Origin: Sulfobacillus thermotolerans
Lineage (GTDB): Bacteria > Bacillota > Sulfobacillia > Sulfobacillales > Sulfobacillaceae
Assembly (NCBI GenBank): GCA_002951815.1
Contig: CP019454.1
Span: forward strand, 3,023,837-3,087,836
Reading direction: 5' to 3'
Length of the DNA: 64,000 bases
The notes below the pieces were generated by a model that was given only the letters and a program-made list of their open reading frames with translations, did no database searches and was not told where the DNA came from. The translations under genes and the position numbers were made by a program. This document shows, piece by piece, positions 26,356 to 34,158 of the stretch (position 1 is its first letter; the number at the start of each line of letters is the position of its first letter).

Positions 26356-27348
26356 TTAGGCCTCAGGCGCCACTTCCTCTTGCATCACCAGTTGGCGGCG
26401 CAATTCTTCACGCTCTTGGTTGCCCGCATAATCAGCGGCCATTAACAGCGCTCCGGCCGCCGGGGATAACAGGGGAGCGTGCACCTCGCAAGCAGGATAT
26501 CGGCGGGTTAGCCAGTGGGTAAAATGCCTTTGCAAAATATCAGAGGCTCCGTTCCATAAGGAGCCTACGGTCACGACCTCCACGCAGTCCTTGTCTATTG
26601 GCCACGCGGCCGCCGCTGCTCTTACGCTATCCGCCAATGCCCGAGCCATGGTTGTCAAAAGATGAATCGCAACGCGGTCCTGCTGAGCTGCCGCTTCAAA
26701 ACATAAAGGCACCAACGCCAAGAAGGCATAGGGATGAATTTCCCTAAAATACATGGCACGGCGCAAAGCCAGATAATCAGGCTGGCCCATTTTGGCCAGC
26801 ACTCCTTGTTCTAACAGCGTTTTAGGGCCCCTTCCTTCGGCGCTGCGAAATGCCACATGAAGCACCTCGCGCGCCAAATCTATCCCGCCCCCATAATCAC
26901 CCATTTCATAGCCTAAGCCACCAATAGTCCATTCGCGGCCATCGGGATGTCTTGCCAGCACATTGGTAGCTGTGCCACAAATGACGGCAATGCCATATCC
27001 GCTGCGACTGCCTCCCACCAACGCAATTTGCGTATCGTTTACTACCCGCAGTCTAAGACCCGGCAAGCGCATCTTGAGCGCCTGAGTCATTTTGACTACG
27101 TCTTCAGGAAAGTCTGCCCCAGCCAAGCCCAACACAGCGTAATCCACCTCGTTTGCTGCGAGGTCGGCTTGGTGCAACACCTCCGTCACAGCTTGGGTAA
27201 TAGACTCCATCGCTCCCTCAAAGCCCACAGGACCTTGAGGATTTGACGGCCCAGTGCGGGCAAGCGCCACGATGTTCCCGTGACGCGCCAAAACCGCTTC
27301 GGTTTTGCTAGCTCCCCCATCGACCCCTATATAGACCATGCCCATCAT
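26356..27348 (-). CDS. BadF/BadG/BcrA-type ATPase, N-acetylglucosamine kinase-like
   Basis: 330-residue ASKHA-fold kinase. The phosphate-1 motif YIGVDGGASKTEAVL, the adenosine-side VVNDTQIAL and CGTATN, and GLGYEMGDYGGG match eukaryotic-type GlcNAc kinase and its bacterial relatives. It overlaps the upstream GH4 glycosidase by 4 bp (ATGA), so the pair probably handles the same sugar, with the kinase acting on a released amino sugar or glucose. The start could also be the ATG two or three codons later. Confidence 0.85.
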   Translation of the reverse strand: MMGMVYIGVDGGASKTEAVLARHGNIVALARTGPSNPQGPVGFEGAMESITQAVTEVLHQADLAANEVDYAVLGLAGADFPEDVVKMTQALKMRLPGLRLRVVNDTQIALVGGSRSGYGIAVICGTATNVLARHPDGREWTIGGLGYEMGDYGGGIDLAREVLHVAFRSAEGRGPKTLLEQGVLAKMGQPDYLALRRAMYFREIHPYAFLALVPLCFEAAAQQDRVAIHLLTTMARALADSVRAAAAAWPIDKDCVEVVTVGSLWNGASDILQRHFTHWLTRRYPACEVHAPLLSPAAGALLMAADYAGNQEREELRRQLVMQEEVAPEA

Positions 27349-28652
27349 GCGAATTGCGGCAGCCAGGCCGCATGCTCCTGCAAAATGTCACGGAGGATAT
27401 ACCGGGCCACTTCTTCTGAAGGCACCAAGGGGTTATTCATTAGGGCTGCCAAAGCCGTTTGACGGCTTCCCGTTACCGCGGCATCAATCGTCAGTTCTTC
27501 ATAGGCCTTCACGTGTTGGATCAATCCTCTCACAGATGCCGGCATCGGGCCGCAGGTCAAGGGGATGGCCCCCCGGCCATCCACCATCGCCGGAACCTCT
27601 ACGACACTGTCTTCGGGCAATTCCGGCAAAGCCTGCCCATTGCGGACATTCACAATAATTTCTTGGCGTTGATTTAACGCCAAGGATTCTATCAGCATGA
27701 CTGCCACCGCACTATAATACGCGCCCCCGCGCCGCATCAATGCCTCCGGCAAAGTGACTTGTTCGGGGTTGCGGTAATCTGCAAACAACTCTTGCTCGAC
27801 CTTCATCACAATGTCCGCGCGGGTGCCGCGTCCCGCCTCCACTTCCTGACGCTGCCTCTGAACCATTTCCCCGGGATTCCAGTAGTACTGTAGATAAGGA
27901 TTGGGGACCATGCCCAACGCGCCTATCACCTCGGCATTCCACTGCTGATCTGGAATATTGGCCACCGCAGTTTGAGGATTCTTTAAAAATTCGAGAACGA
28001 GGCTTGTGATATTTTGTCCATTGACGTAAATACCGCGAACAAACGATAGGTGATTGAGACCAAACATGTCCAGACTTACAGCTTCAGGATCAACGGCTAA
28101 GGCTTTGGCAATGGTCCTGGCTATAGTAATAGGCACATTACACAGGCCAATGCTGCGAATGGCCGTGTGACGCAAGAGCGCTTGGGTGACCATGCCTGAT
28201 GGATTGGTAAAATTAATAAGCCAAGCGTTGGGATTAACCGTTTCAAGCTCCTTGGCCAACTCCAAAGCCACAGGAATGGTCCGCAGTGCCTTAGCAAAAC
28301 CTCCAGCCCCTACCGTTTCTTGACCTACCGCACCGTAGCGCAAGGGAATGCGCTCATCTTGAGCCCGAGCCGCCAAGCCCCCCACACGAAATTGCGTGAG
28401 GACAAAATCGGCTTGCGCTAATGCCCCTTTCCGGTCATATGTCGTCTCAAGCCGTATCGCCGAACCGGCCTTTTTAATCAGCCGTCGACAAAAGTCCGCC
28501 ACAATGTCCATTTTTTCTTGTCCTGCAGGGACATCGACTAGCGTCAATGTATCGACAGACAAGCCTCGAGCCTCCAAAAGTCCCATGACTAGTTCGGGTG
28601 TATAAGAACTGCCACCCCCCACAATGACTATACGCACTCCCGAAATCTTCAT
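27345..28652 (-). CDS. Glycoside hydrolase family 4, 6-phospho-beta-glucosidase type
   Basis: NAD- and Mn-dependent glycosidase. The N-terminal NAD site is VIVGGGSSYTPELVMGLLE, followed by TNPSGMVTQALLRH, the metal ligands in GLCNVPI (Cys) and GLNHLSFV (His), and YSAVAVMLIESL. It resembles LicH/CelF. The length of 435 aa is normal. The start is placed at the second of two consecutive ATGs behind GAGGAG (28652). It is coupled to the BadF kinase. No PTS genes are seen nearby that would supply a 6-phospho-disaccharide. Confidence 0.9.
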   Translation of the reverse strand: MKISGVRIVIVGGGSSYTPELVMGLLEARGLSVDTLTLVDVPAGQEKMDIVADFCRRLIKKAGSAIRLETTYDRKGALAQADFVLTQFRVGGLAARAQDERIPLRYGAVGQETVGAGGFAKALRTIPVALELAKELETVNPNAWLINFTNPSGMVTQALLRHTAIRSIGLCNVPITIARTIAKALAVDPEAVSLDMFGLNHLSFVRGIYVNGQNITSLVLEFLKNPQTAVANIPDQQWNAEVIGALGMVPNPYLQYYWNPGEMVQRQRQEVEAGRGTRADIVMKVEQELFADYRNPEQVTLPEALMRRGGAYYSAVAVMLIESLALNQRQEIIVNVRNGQALPELPEDSVVEVPAMVDGRGAIPLTCGPMPASVRGLIQHVKAYEELTIDAAVTGSRQTALAALMNNPLVPSEEVARYILRDILQEHAAWLPQFA

Positions 28653-28732
28653 CATCTCCTCATCTCTTTCGTTGATCATATAACGAAAAGACGTCAGACG
28701 CGCGTAAATTTCTTCGACCGCGGGTTTAATAA

Positions 28733-28762
28733 ATACTTAGCGTTTCGCGCAGGATTAAGTAT
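28733..28762. promoter_or_regulatory. Inverted repeat in the GH4/NYN divergent promoter
   Basis: Perfect 7-bp arms ATACTTA (28733-28739) and TAAGTAT (28756-28762) are separated by 16 bp; the right arm overlaps a TATGAT (-10-like). It may be an operator for the sugar genes on the minus strand. Confidence 0.35.
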
Positions 28763-28850
28763 GATAGAAGTGGATCGCTATTTACCGTGTACAAGATAAC
28801 CAATGAGGTGCGCGCAATAGAAAAGCATCTGAATCATGAGGGAGGACAAC

Positions 28851-29366
28851 GTGGATTACAGCAATGAACGAGTCGCTATTTTTGTTGACGGCGCGAATAT
28901 GTTTTACGCCCAGCGTGTGCTAGGATGGCATCTCGATTTTGCCCGTGTCATCGAATACTTTACCCGAGGCCGGGAAATCTACAACGCTTTTTATTACACT
29001 GGGGTTCAGGTGCCTCCTGACAATTCCCAGCGTGACTTTCTTACGGCATTGCGTCACTTAGGCTTTACCATCCGGGAAAAGTCTATTAAAGAAACGATGG
29101 ACCAAAGTTCGAGTTCCGTTATTCGGCGAGCGAATTTGGACATCGAAATTGTGATTGACATGTTTAGTACCGTCAACCGCTATGATGTGGCGGTACTCAT
29201 GTCAGGCGATGGCGATTTTGAGCGTGCCGTCGAGCTCATTCGCTCACGTGGCAAAGAAATCATTGGGGTAGGCACGCGCGGAATGATTTCGGCCGAATTG
29301 GAAAATGCTTGTGACCGCTACGTCAAGCTAGAAGATATTCGATCAGAAGTGGAAAAAGTGCGCTGA
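28851..29366 (+). CDS. NYN domain protein (LabA/DUF88, PIN-like)
   Basis: 171-residue soluble protein of the NYN/LabA family, whose fold is that of PIN-type ribonucleases. The acidic active-site residues are visible in AIFVDGANMFYAQ (~residue 10) and LMSGDGDFERAVELIRSRG (~120), with IEIVIDMFS between them. A role in RNA processing or turnover is expected from the fold, not shown. The GTG at 28851 is preferred because GGGAGG lies 5-6 nt upstream; the ATG at 28836 has no such site. Confidence 0.87.
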   Translation: MDYSNERVAIFVDGANMFYAQRVLGWHLDFARVIEYFTRGREIYNAFYYTGVQVPPDNSQRDFLTALRHLGFTIREKSIKETMDQSSSSVIRRANLDIEIVIDMFSTVNRYDVAVLMSGDGDFERAVELIRSRGKEIIGVGTRGMISAELENACDRYVKLEDIRSEVEKVR

Positions 29367-29367
29367 A

Positions 29368-29384
29368 GGCCGGGTTTACCGGCC
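29368..29384 (+). terminator. Hairpin after the NYN gene
   Basis: The perfect 6-bp GC stem GGCCGG / CCGGCC starts 1 bp after the stop codon. No U-tract follows (C-rich instead), so termination is plausible but not certain. Confidence 0.4.
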
Positions 29385-29522
29385 CTCCCCCCCGCTTTAG
29401 CCCCCACATAGGGATTACTCATGTTTTCACCGTCTAGGTTCCTAATACCCTACCATTGGTGAGTTTCCTCTTGGGCGCCCCGTCATTATAATAGTTATGT
29501 TAATCATTTAGGGGGATTGGCT

Positions 29523-30734
29523 TTGGGTGTCAAGCGTTTCGTCACAATCAGTCTTGTCGTGATGTTTTCGGGGGTTTTTACGTGGACTCCTGGGGTGTTT
29601 GCTGCGCAAACCAATCTCAGCATCGCCTCACCCGATGCAATCCCGACGCTGCCAGCACATTATACCTTTAGCCAAACGATTACTTTGACCAATACGCAGA
29701 ATGCCGAGGCTTATGACGTGAAAGCCGATGTGGTCTTGCTGGCACCTGAGACGAGCTATTCACAAGTCCAATTAGTTCACACCAGCATCCAACCGGTCAG
29801 CACCTACCATGATCAATATGGCAATCTGATTGGCAGTTTTATGTGGAACCAAATTGCTCCACACCAGACCGTAACATTAGTTCTAGATTACACCGCCACT
29901 TCATCTGAGGTAAGTTACAAGTTGCCTGTAACCTATCCGCCTTATAATACCCATAGCAGCGTATACCAAACCTACACCAATCCGGCAGAAGAGGCCCAAG
30001 AGGTCGACACCGACTCCCCGGTTTTAGAGAACATTGTCAATTCCGTGATTACCCCTGGAGAAAATCCGGAACAAAAAGCGCATGCGCTTTTTGAGTGGAT
30101 TGTGGCCAACATCCATTACAACTATACCTTGCAGGCTTCTGGCAGTGCTGTTGCAACGGCCGAAAGCCACTTAGGGATCTGCAGCGACATTGCCGATCTC
30201 TATGTCGGCTTGCTGCGCACGGCAAAAATTCCAGCGCGCTTTGTAGGAGGCTATGTGACAAGCAATGGCAGTGGGCAAGGAGGATTTCACCAGTGGACAG
30301 AATTTTACCTGCCTACGGTTGGATGGGTGGTAGCCGATCCCACATGGGGGGCCTATGGCTACTTTGCCTCGCTTCAAGACCACTGGCATATTGCCTTGTA
30401 TGACGGCATCCGCAAAGACATCACCGTCAACTGGAATTACTCACCTTCGGCCTTGACAGCCGCTGAAGCTTCTTCACAAATCGCCATCAATTATCATTAT
30501 GTGTTTGCGCAAACGCCTATTCCCACGATTGGTGCGCACCCTAAAGTGACCATTACGCACCGTGTGACGAAACCGCGACCGCTTTTGGATCCTTCGACGA
30601 TTTCCCACCGCGTGCACAGTGTGCCGCTGAAACCGTGGCAAGCTTGGTGGTTAGCCATCAGCCAATGGATTCGGCAAACGGAAGACCGCGTTGGTGCTTG
30701 GATTTCTGCTCGTCTTGCGCAAGTGGGCCTATAA
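29523..30734 (+). CDS. Secreted transglutaminase-like protein
   Basis: The signal peptide (cleavage after GVFA) is followed by a beta-rich N-terminal domain. A transglutaminase-like core comes next, with the Cys-His-Asp triad in HLGICSDIAD (~219), GGFHQWTEFYL (~255) and WVVADPTWGAY (~271). The C-terminus is basic and Pro-rich with a Trp-rich amphipathic end (KPWQAWWLAISQWIRQ) that may bind membrane. It may be a protease or cross-linking enzyme of the cell surface. The TTG at 29523 has GGGGGA 6 nt upstream; an in-frame TTG at 29517 touches that site. Confidence 0.85.
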   Translation: MGVKRFVTISLVVMFSGVFTWTPGVFAAQTNLSIASPDAIPTLPAHYTFSQTITLTNTQNAEAYDVKADVVLLAPETSYSQVQLVHTSIQPVSTYHDQYGNLIGSFMWNQIAPHQTVTLVLDYTATSSEVSYKLPVTYPPYNTHSSVYQTYTNPAEEAQEVDTDSPVLENIVNSVITPGENPEQKAHALFEWIVANIHYNYTLQASGSAVATAESHLGICSDIADLYVGLLRTAKIPARFVGGYVTSNGSGQGGFHQWTEFYLPTVGWVVADPTWGAYGYFASLQDHWHIALYDGIRKDITVNWNYSPSALTAAEASSQIAINYHYVFAQTPIPTIGAHPKVTITHRVTKPRPLLDPSTISHRVHSVPLKPWQAWWLAISQWIRQTEDRVGAWISARLAQVGL

Positions 30735-30789
30735 TCTCCTGCATAGTTTACGCCCATCTTATCCACCTTAAATAGTGGAGGTGGGAATA

Positions 30790-31056
30790 ATGAAGTCCAT
30801 TGACATTCCAACCACGTTGGACACGGTGTGGGCGTATGTGCAGGAGCACTATGCCCCTGAAAGCGTGGATGATCTGCACAACCAACTCGTCAGCACAGGC
30901 AATCAAGTGGTCAAACATCAACATCAGTGGCAGAAGCCCGATGATTGGCTAGCGTATACCTCTTGGCGTGTTGCCGAAGACGATGAGAAAGAACAGCTCG
31001 CACACCTTTTCATCCAAGCGGTTGGTCAAGACCAAGATTCCGCCTCGCAAAAATAG
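30790..31056 (+). CDS. Small acidic hypothetical protein
   Basis: 88 residues, soluble, rich in Asp, Glu, Gln and His, with no recognised domain (MKSIDIPTTLDTVWAYV...). A strong GGAGGTGG lies 7 nt before the ATG, which supports it as a real gene. It follows the transglutaminase-like gene by 55 bases and ends before a very strong hairpin, so it could be co-transcribed with it. Confidence 0.6.
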   Translation: MKSIDIPTTLDTVWAYVQEHYAPESVDDLHNQLVSTGNQVVKHQHQWQKPDDWLAYTSWRVAEDDEKEQLAHLFIQAVGQDQDSASQK

Positions 31057-31063
31057 CTGCTGG

Positions 31064-31101
31064 CGTAAGCGGGCCATCCTCTCGGGGATGGCCCGCTTAC
31101 G
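31064..31101 (+). terminator. Strong 16-bp hairpin
   Basis: Perfect 16-bp arms (31064-31079 and 31086-31101, GGGCC-rich) enclose a 6-nt loop, 7 bp after the small gene. There is only a short T-run afterwards (ATTTG). A terminator or mRNA-end stabiliser is most likely. Confidence 0.6.
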
Positions 31102-31170
31102 ATTTGAGTGGACCCAATTTCCATTATGCTTTGCCCAGTAACAGCAGATACTAGTGGCGGAGGTGGTTTC

Positions 31171-31500
31171 ATGCCAAGAACGTTTGGATGGTTTAAAAAC
31201 CCAGGGTCTCTGCTGTCATGTATTGAGAGCGTCCAACGAAGTGCCGCTGTCTCCGTCTTAATGCGCCAGCAAGACTTAGAAGTCCTCGTCATGGGCCCAT
31301 TAACCCGCTTTGTGGCACCCTATCCTTTTTTGGATGTGCAGCATCACATCTATCGCTTAGGTCTCAATCGAAGCTGGGCTAAAAAATATGCAGACATTCT
31401 TGAAAAGGGTGGCCTCGTGGTGTGTTTGGAATCGCCCGAACATGCCTTTACCGATGAGTTAAGCCGGTATCATGCCCAAGACCTACAATTGGTGCCCTAA
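31171..31500 (+). CDS. Hypothetical protein, 109 aa
   Basis: The start at 31171 is set by GGAGGTGG four bases upstream; the upstream in-frame ATG at 31108 has no such site. The chain has an N-terminal alpha/beta part (GSLLSCIESVQRSAAVSVLM) and ends with a WAKKYADILEKGGLVVCLE segment. This segment recalls the repeated unit of general-stress (YflT/GS17M-like) proteins, a weak resemblance only. It converges with the phosphoglucose isomerase gene, 2 bp apart. Confidence 0.6.
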   Translation: MPRTFGWFKNPGSLLSCIESVQRSAAVSVLMRQQDLEVLVMGPLTRFVAPYPFLDVQHHIYRLGLNRSWAKKYADILEKGGLVVCLESPEHAFTDELSRYHAQDLQLVP

Positions 31501-31502
31501 TC

Positions 31503-32255
31503 CTAACGCCACGGAACAGGCCGCCTCGGGTCTTGGAGGAATTCAAACTGTGACGCATTCATGCCCACCATTCGATATAACGGCTGCTGACTAGGACGCG
31601 CCATCACGTCACGCGCCGCCAAGCGCTTAACAGGGGGAATCCTCAAATAACTGGGATTCTCCCGCATGCCTTCTGGTCCAATCCACACCCCGGCACCTCG
31701 GTGCCGGGCCATCTCTTCGTATTCTAAATAAATGTCCTGGGCATGCGCACATACAATGGCTAAAACATCTTCCCCGACATTAACGCTGACATGACCAAAT
31801 CCTGGTGGTATCACCACCCAATCTCCCGCCTCAGCGGAGATGACGACCAAGTCATCAATTCGGTCCCGATTTCCCGACTGCAGAACAAAGAGGCCCTGGC
31901 CATTAATCACTTGGATAACTTCCGCCCGCCATTCGTCATTGTCGGCTGCAGAATGCTTATGTCCAGCGGTTTTCGTCCATTCGTCCCGCAGAACTCCTGG
32001 CCAGATAATCGTGAGATCAACGCTAATGCCTTGCGCCCGGTAACGCGTTTCCTCACTTTTCAAATGAATGCCTTCATAAACATGATAGACATAGGGCGGC
32101 CCTGATGCGTCCGGATCTTCCAAAAAAGGACGAAGCTCTTCTAAACTCCTAGCCACATGATGGTCAATCGCTCCATCAATAAGAGGATACACCGGATTTT
32201 CCTGGTGTCCCGTCCAAGACAATGGCACGCCCAAATGCGTTGTCAAATCAAACAC
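31503..32255 (-). CDS. Cupin-type glucose-6-phosphate isomerase
   Basis: Metal-dependent phosphoglucose isomerase of the archaeal cupin family (PF06560-type). The metal site is visible as GHKH (~residue 97) plus the Glu in EVIQVINGQG, and the second His in VIPPGFGHVSVN. The N-terminal YHVYEGIHLKSE and the later VGEDVLAIVCAHAQDIYLEYEEM follow the archaeal pattern. At 250 aa it is longer than archaeal enzymes (~190 aa), with a C-terminal extension MGMNASQFEFLQDP-like in character. The GTG start has GAGGTG 4 nt upstream. Confidence 0.85.
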   Translation of the reverse strand: MFDLTTHLGVPLSWTGHQENPVYPLIDGAIDHHVARSLEELRPFLEDPDASGPPYVYHVYEGIHLKSEETRYRAQGISVDLTIIWPGVLRDEWTKTAGHKHSAADNDEWRAEVIQVINGQGLFVLQSGNRDRIDDLVVISAEAGDWVVIPPGFGHVSVNVGEDVLAIVCAHAQDIYLEYEEMARHRGAGVWIGPEGMRENPSYLRIPPVKRLAARDVMARPSQQPLYRMVGMNASQFEFLQDPRRPVPWR

Positions 32256-32297
32256 GGGTCACCTCACTACGCTTCATACTGTTTATCATAGCAAACT

Positions 32298-32564
32298 TCA
32301 CAAAATCGCCAAGGCCATCCACGTCCATGCCACCACTTCCGTAATCTCTAGGGCAGAGCCTTTGCGCTGACAAGTCCACAGTCCGACAGTGACGCCTAAT
32401 GCCATGAGAAAAACGGCTTGCGCCACCTGGGGCCATACGCCAGTAAAATACGCATACTCGGCAACCAACGCTAAAACCCGCCACACGACAGCAGTAGCGT
32501 GCACGTGGCGGGTCACCGTATATGTGGCAACAAGCGCCAACACCATTCCCACTTCTTGTTCCAT
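32298..32564 (-). CDS. Small three-TM membrane protein
   Basis: 88 residues, with hydrophobic segments covering most of the chain (VLALVATYTV, VAQAVFLMALGVTVGLW, VVAWTWMALAIL). No family is recognised. A weak GGGGTG lies before the ATG. It is sandwiched between ylbJ and the isomerase gene on the same strand. A second overlapping frame exists (32248-32574), but its composition is less protein-like. Confidence 0.5.
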   Translation of the reverse strand: MEQEVGMVLALVATYTVTRHVHATAVVWRVLALVAEYAYFTGVWPQVAQAVFLMALGVTVGLWTCQRKGSALEITEVVAWTWMALAIL

Positions 32565-32637
32565 CTTGGTTCACCCCTTGTATCGGCTCCCTCCTGTACG
32601 GTATTCGGAGGGCGCCTAAGGGTGCGTGCGAACGAGA

Positions 32638-33891
32638 TCACCGAAATCGGGCGCCAAGCCATTCCAGACGCAACATCCGCACAATGCCCATCACCAGCAT
32701 GGCCACCGCCAAAGCGGACAGGGACAAAATCATCATGAGCAAGGTCACATGAAAGGCATCGACCATGGTGGGCGCGGTTGGCGCTATCACTAAGAAATCA
32801 CGATCGGCAAAGGCCGGCAAAGTGATGCCGCCCAAAGCCTGTTCAACTGGATGAAAAAACACGACGGTCATGATGCCCGCATAGACCGCGTGCAACGCAC
32901 GTGCCATAAAATACGGCTTCATGGAAATATCGGTATCAGCGAGCACTGATGCCACCTGCCCATGGACCGACAAGCCTGACCATGCGACAATCGCTGACAC
33001 AATGACCAATTTTTGAAGCAAGGGGGCTGACGCATGGGCCGCAGCGGCTGACCCTAAATCAATTTCAAAAAGCCCTTTTACAGCCGCCGGCACCAATTGG
33101 GGGGAAAAGCCCAAGACATGAAAGACCGCGGTCAAGGGGGCTGTCAGGACCACCATAAGGCCTGTCGCGGTCAATACGCGTAAAAGCACAGCAAACAAGA
33201 CCATAAAGCTCATAATCATGAATAACGTCCCCATACTCTCTCCAATAGCTTGGTTGAAAACCTTTCCATATGAGCGGCCGTCTTCCATTCGACCACGAAT
33301 CAATGCATCCATGGCCCGTTTATGAATGCCGCGCAGCACCACTCCTTCTTCCTGTCGAGGGTGGTCTGCCCGCCGCCCATAAAAGCGAAAGGTTAGTCCA
33401 ACCATCAACACCGACGCATAATGGGCCATGGCCAGTACGGCCCCTAAAGCAGGCTGGCCAAACATTCCAACGGCTACGGCGCCAAAGAGAAATAACGGGT
33501 CCGCCGAATTGGAAAAAGCCAATAACCGCTCGCCTTCCACTTTGGTACACAAATTTTGCCGACGAAATTTGGCGGTCAGCACCGCATCCATGGGGTATCC
33601 AGCCGCGAGTCCCATCGAAAAGACAAAGGATCCCACTCCTGGCACATTAAAGAGAGGGCGCATCAATGGCTCAAAATAGACGCCTAAATAGTGCACCATG
33701 CCTGTCGATAGGAGCACATCTGACAGAATGAAAAACGGTAGTAACGACGGGAAGACCACCTCAAAAAAGAGTTTTAAGGCATCGACCGTGGCGTGAAACC
33801 CATGCTCCGAAAATACGATCAGCGCAATCGTCAACAGCAGCATGGTAAACCCGGTAATCAACGTAGCAATGCGGCGTGGTTCTTGGTCCAT
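32638..33891 (-). CDS. ylbJ: Sporulation integral membrane protein YlbJ (nucleoside-recognition/Gate domain)
   Basis: 417-residue membrane protein with about ten TM helices. LFFEVVFPSLLPFFILSDVL and the Gate-domain signature FSMGLAAGYPMDAVLTAKFR (~105) match YlbJ, needed for spore cortex formation in Bacillus and found in spore formers. The second Gate motif follows around PLTAVFHVLGFSPQLVPAAVKGLFEID. A GAGGTG site lies ahead of the ATG. Its presence supports a sporulating host. Confidence 0.85.
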   Translation of the reverse strand: MDQEPRRIATLITGFTMLLLTIALIVFSEHGFHATVDALKLFFEVVFPSLLPFFILSDVLLSTGMVHYLGVYFEPLMRPLFNVPGVGSFVFSMGLAAGYPMDAVLTAKFRRQNLCTKVEGERLLAFSNSADPLFLFGAVAVGMFGQPALGAVLAMAHYASVLMVGLTFRFYGRRADHPRQEEGVVLRGIHKRAMDALIRGRMEDGRSYGKVFNQAIGESMGTLFMIMSFMVLFAVLLRVLTATGLMVVLTAPLTAVFHVLGFSPQLVPAAVKGLFEIDLGSAAAAHASAPLLQKLVIVSAIVAWSGLSVHGQVASVLADTDISMKPYFMARALHAVYAGIMTVVFFHPVEQALGGITLPAFADRDFLVIAPTAPTMVDAFHVTLLMMILSLSALAVAMLVMGIVRMLRLEWLGARFR

Positions 33892-34113
33892 GAGGCCACC
33901 TCATTTCTGGGACTTCCCTTCATGCTATGTCCCATACCTAGGTGCTATGACGAGCCAAGACATTTTCAGCGCGCCCTGTTTCTGCGCGGTTATTCCTCAC
34001 GACACACCCAGGGAATTCTAAAGACAGCCCGAATCCTCCAAAGAATGCCGCCACCCGGATTCTTGCCATATTTTAGGTTGAATGCCCAAGACAACCATAT
34101 CTACATATGAGAT

Positions 34114-34131
34114 TATGAATAAATATTCATT
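34114..34131. promoter_or_regulatory. ARG box (ArgR/AhrC operator) before the peptide-binding protein gene
   Basis: TATGAATAAATATTCATT matches the ARG-box pattern WNTGAATWWWWATTCANW at every specified position: TGAAT 34116-34120, AAAT, ATTCA 34125-34129. It sits 28 bp upstream of the start codon at 34159. A weak TTGAAT (34078) / TACATA (34102) pair upstream could be the promoter, putting the box over the start of transcription. Confidence 0.65.
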
Positions 34132-34158
34132 AATCGTATTTTGAAGGGAGTGTCAACC

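Noticed and set aside
32248..32574. Alternative 108-codon frame over the small three-TM gene
   Set aside because: Composition is Arg/Cys/Gly-rich and not protein-like; the 32298-32564 frame has coherent membrane helices and a better start.
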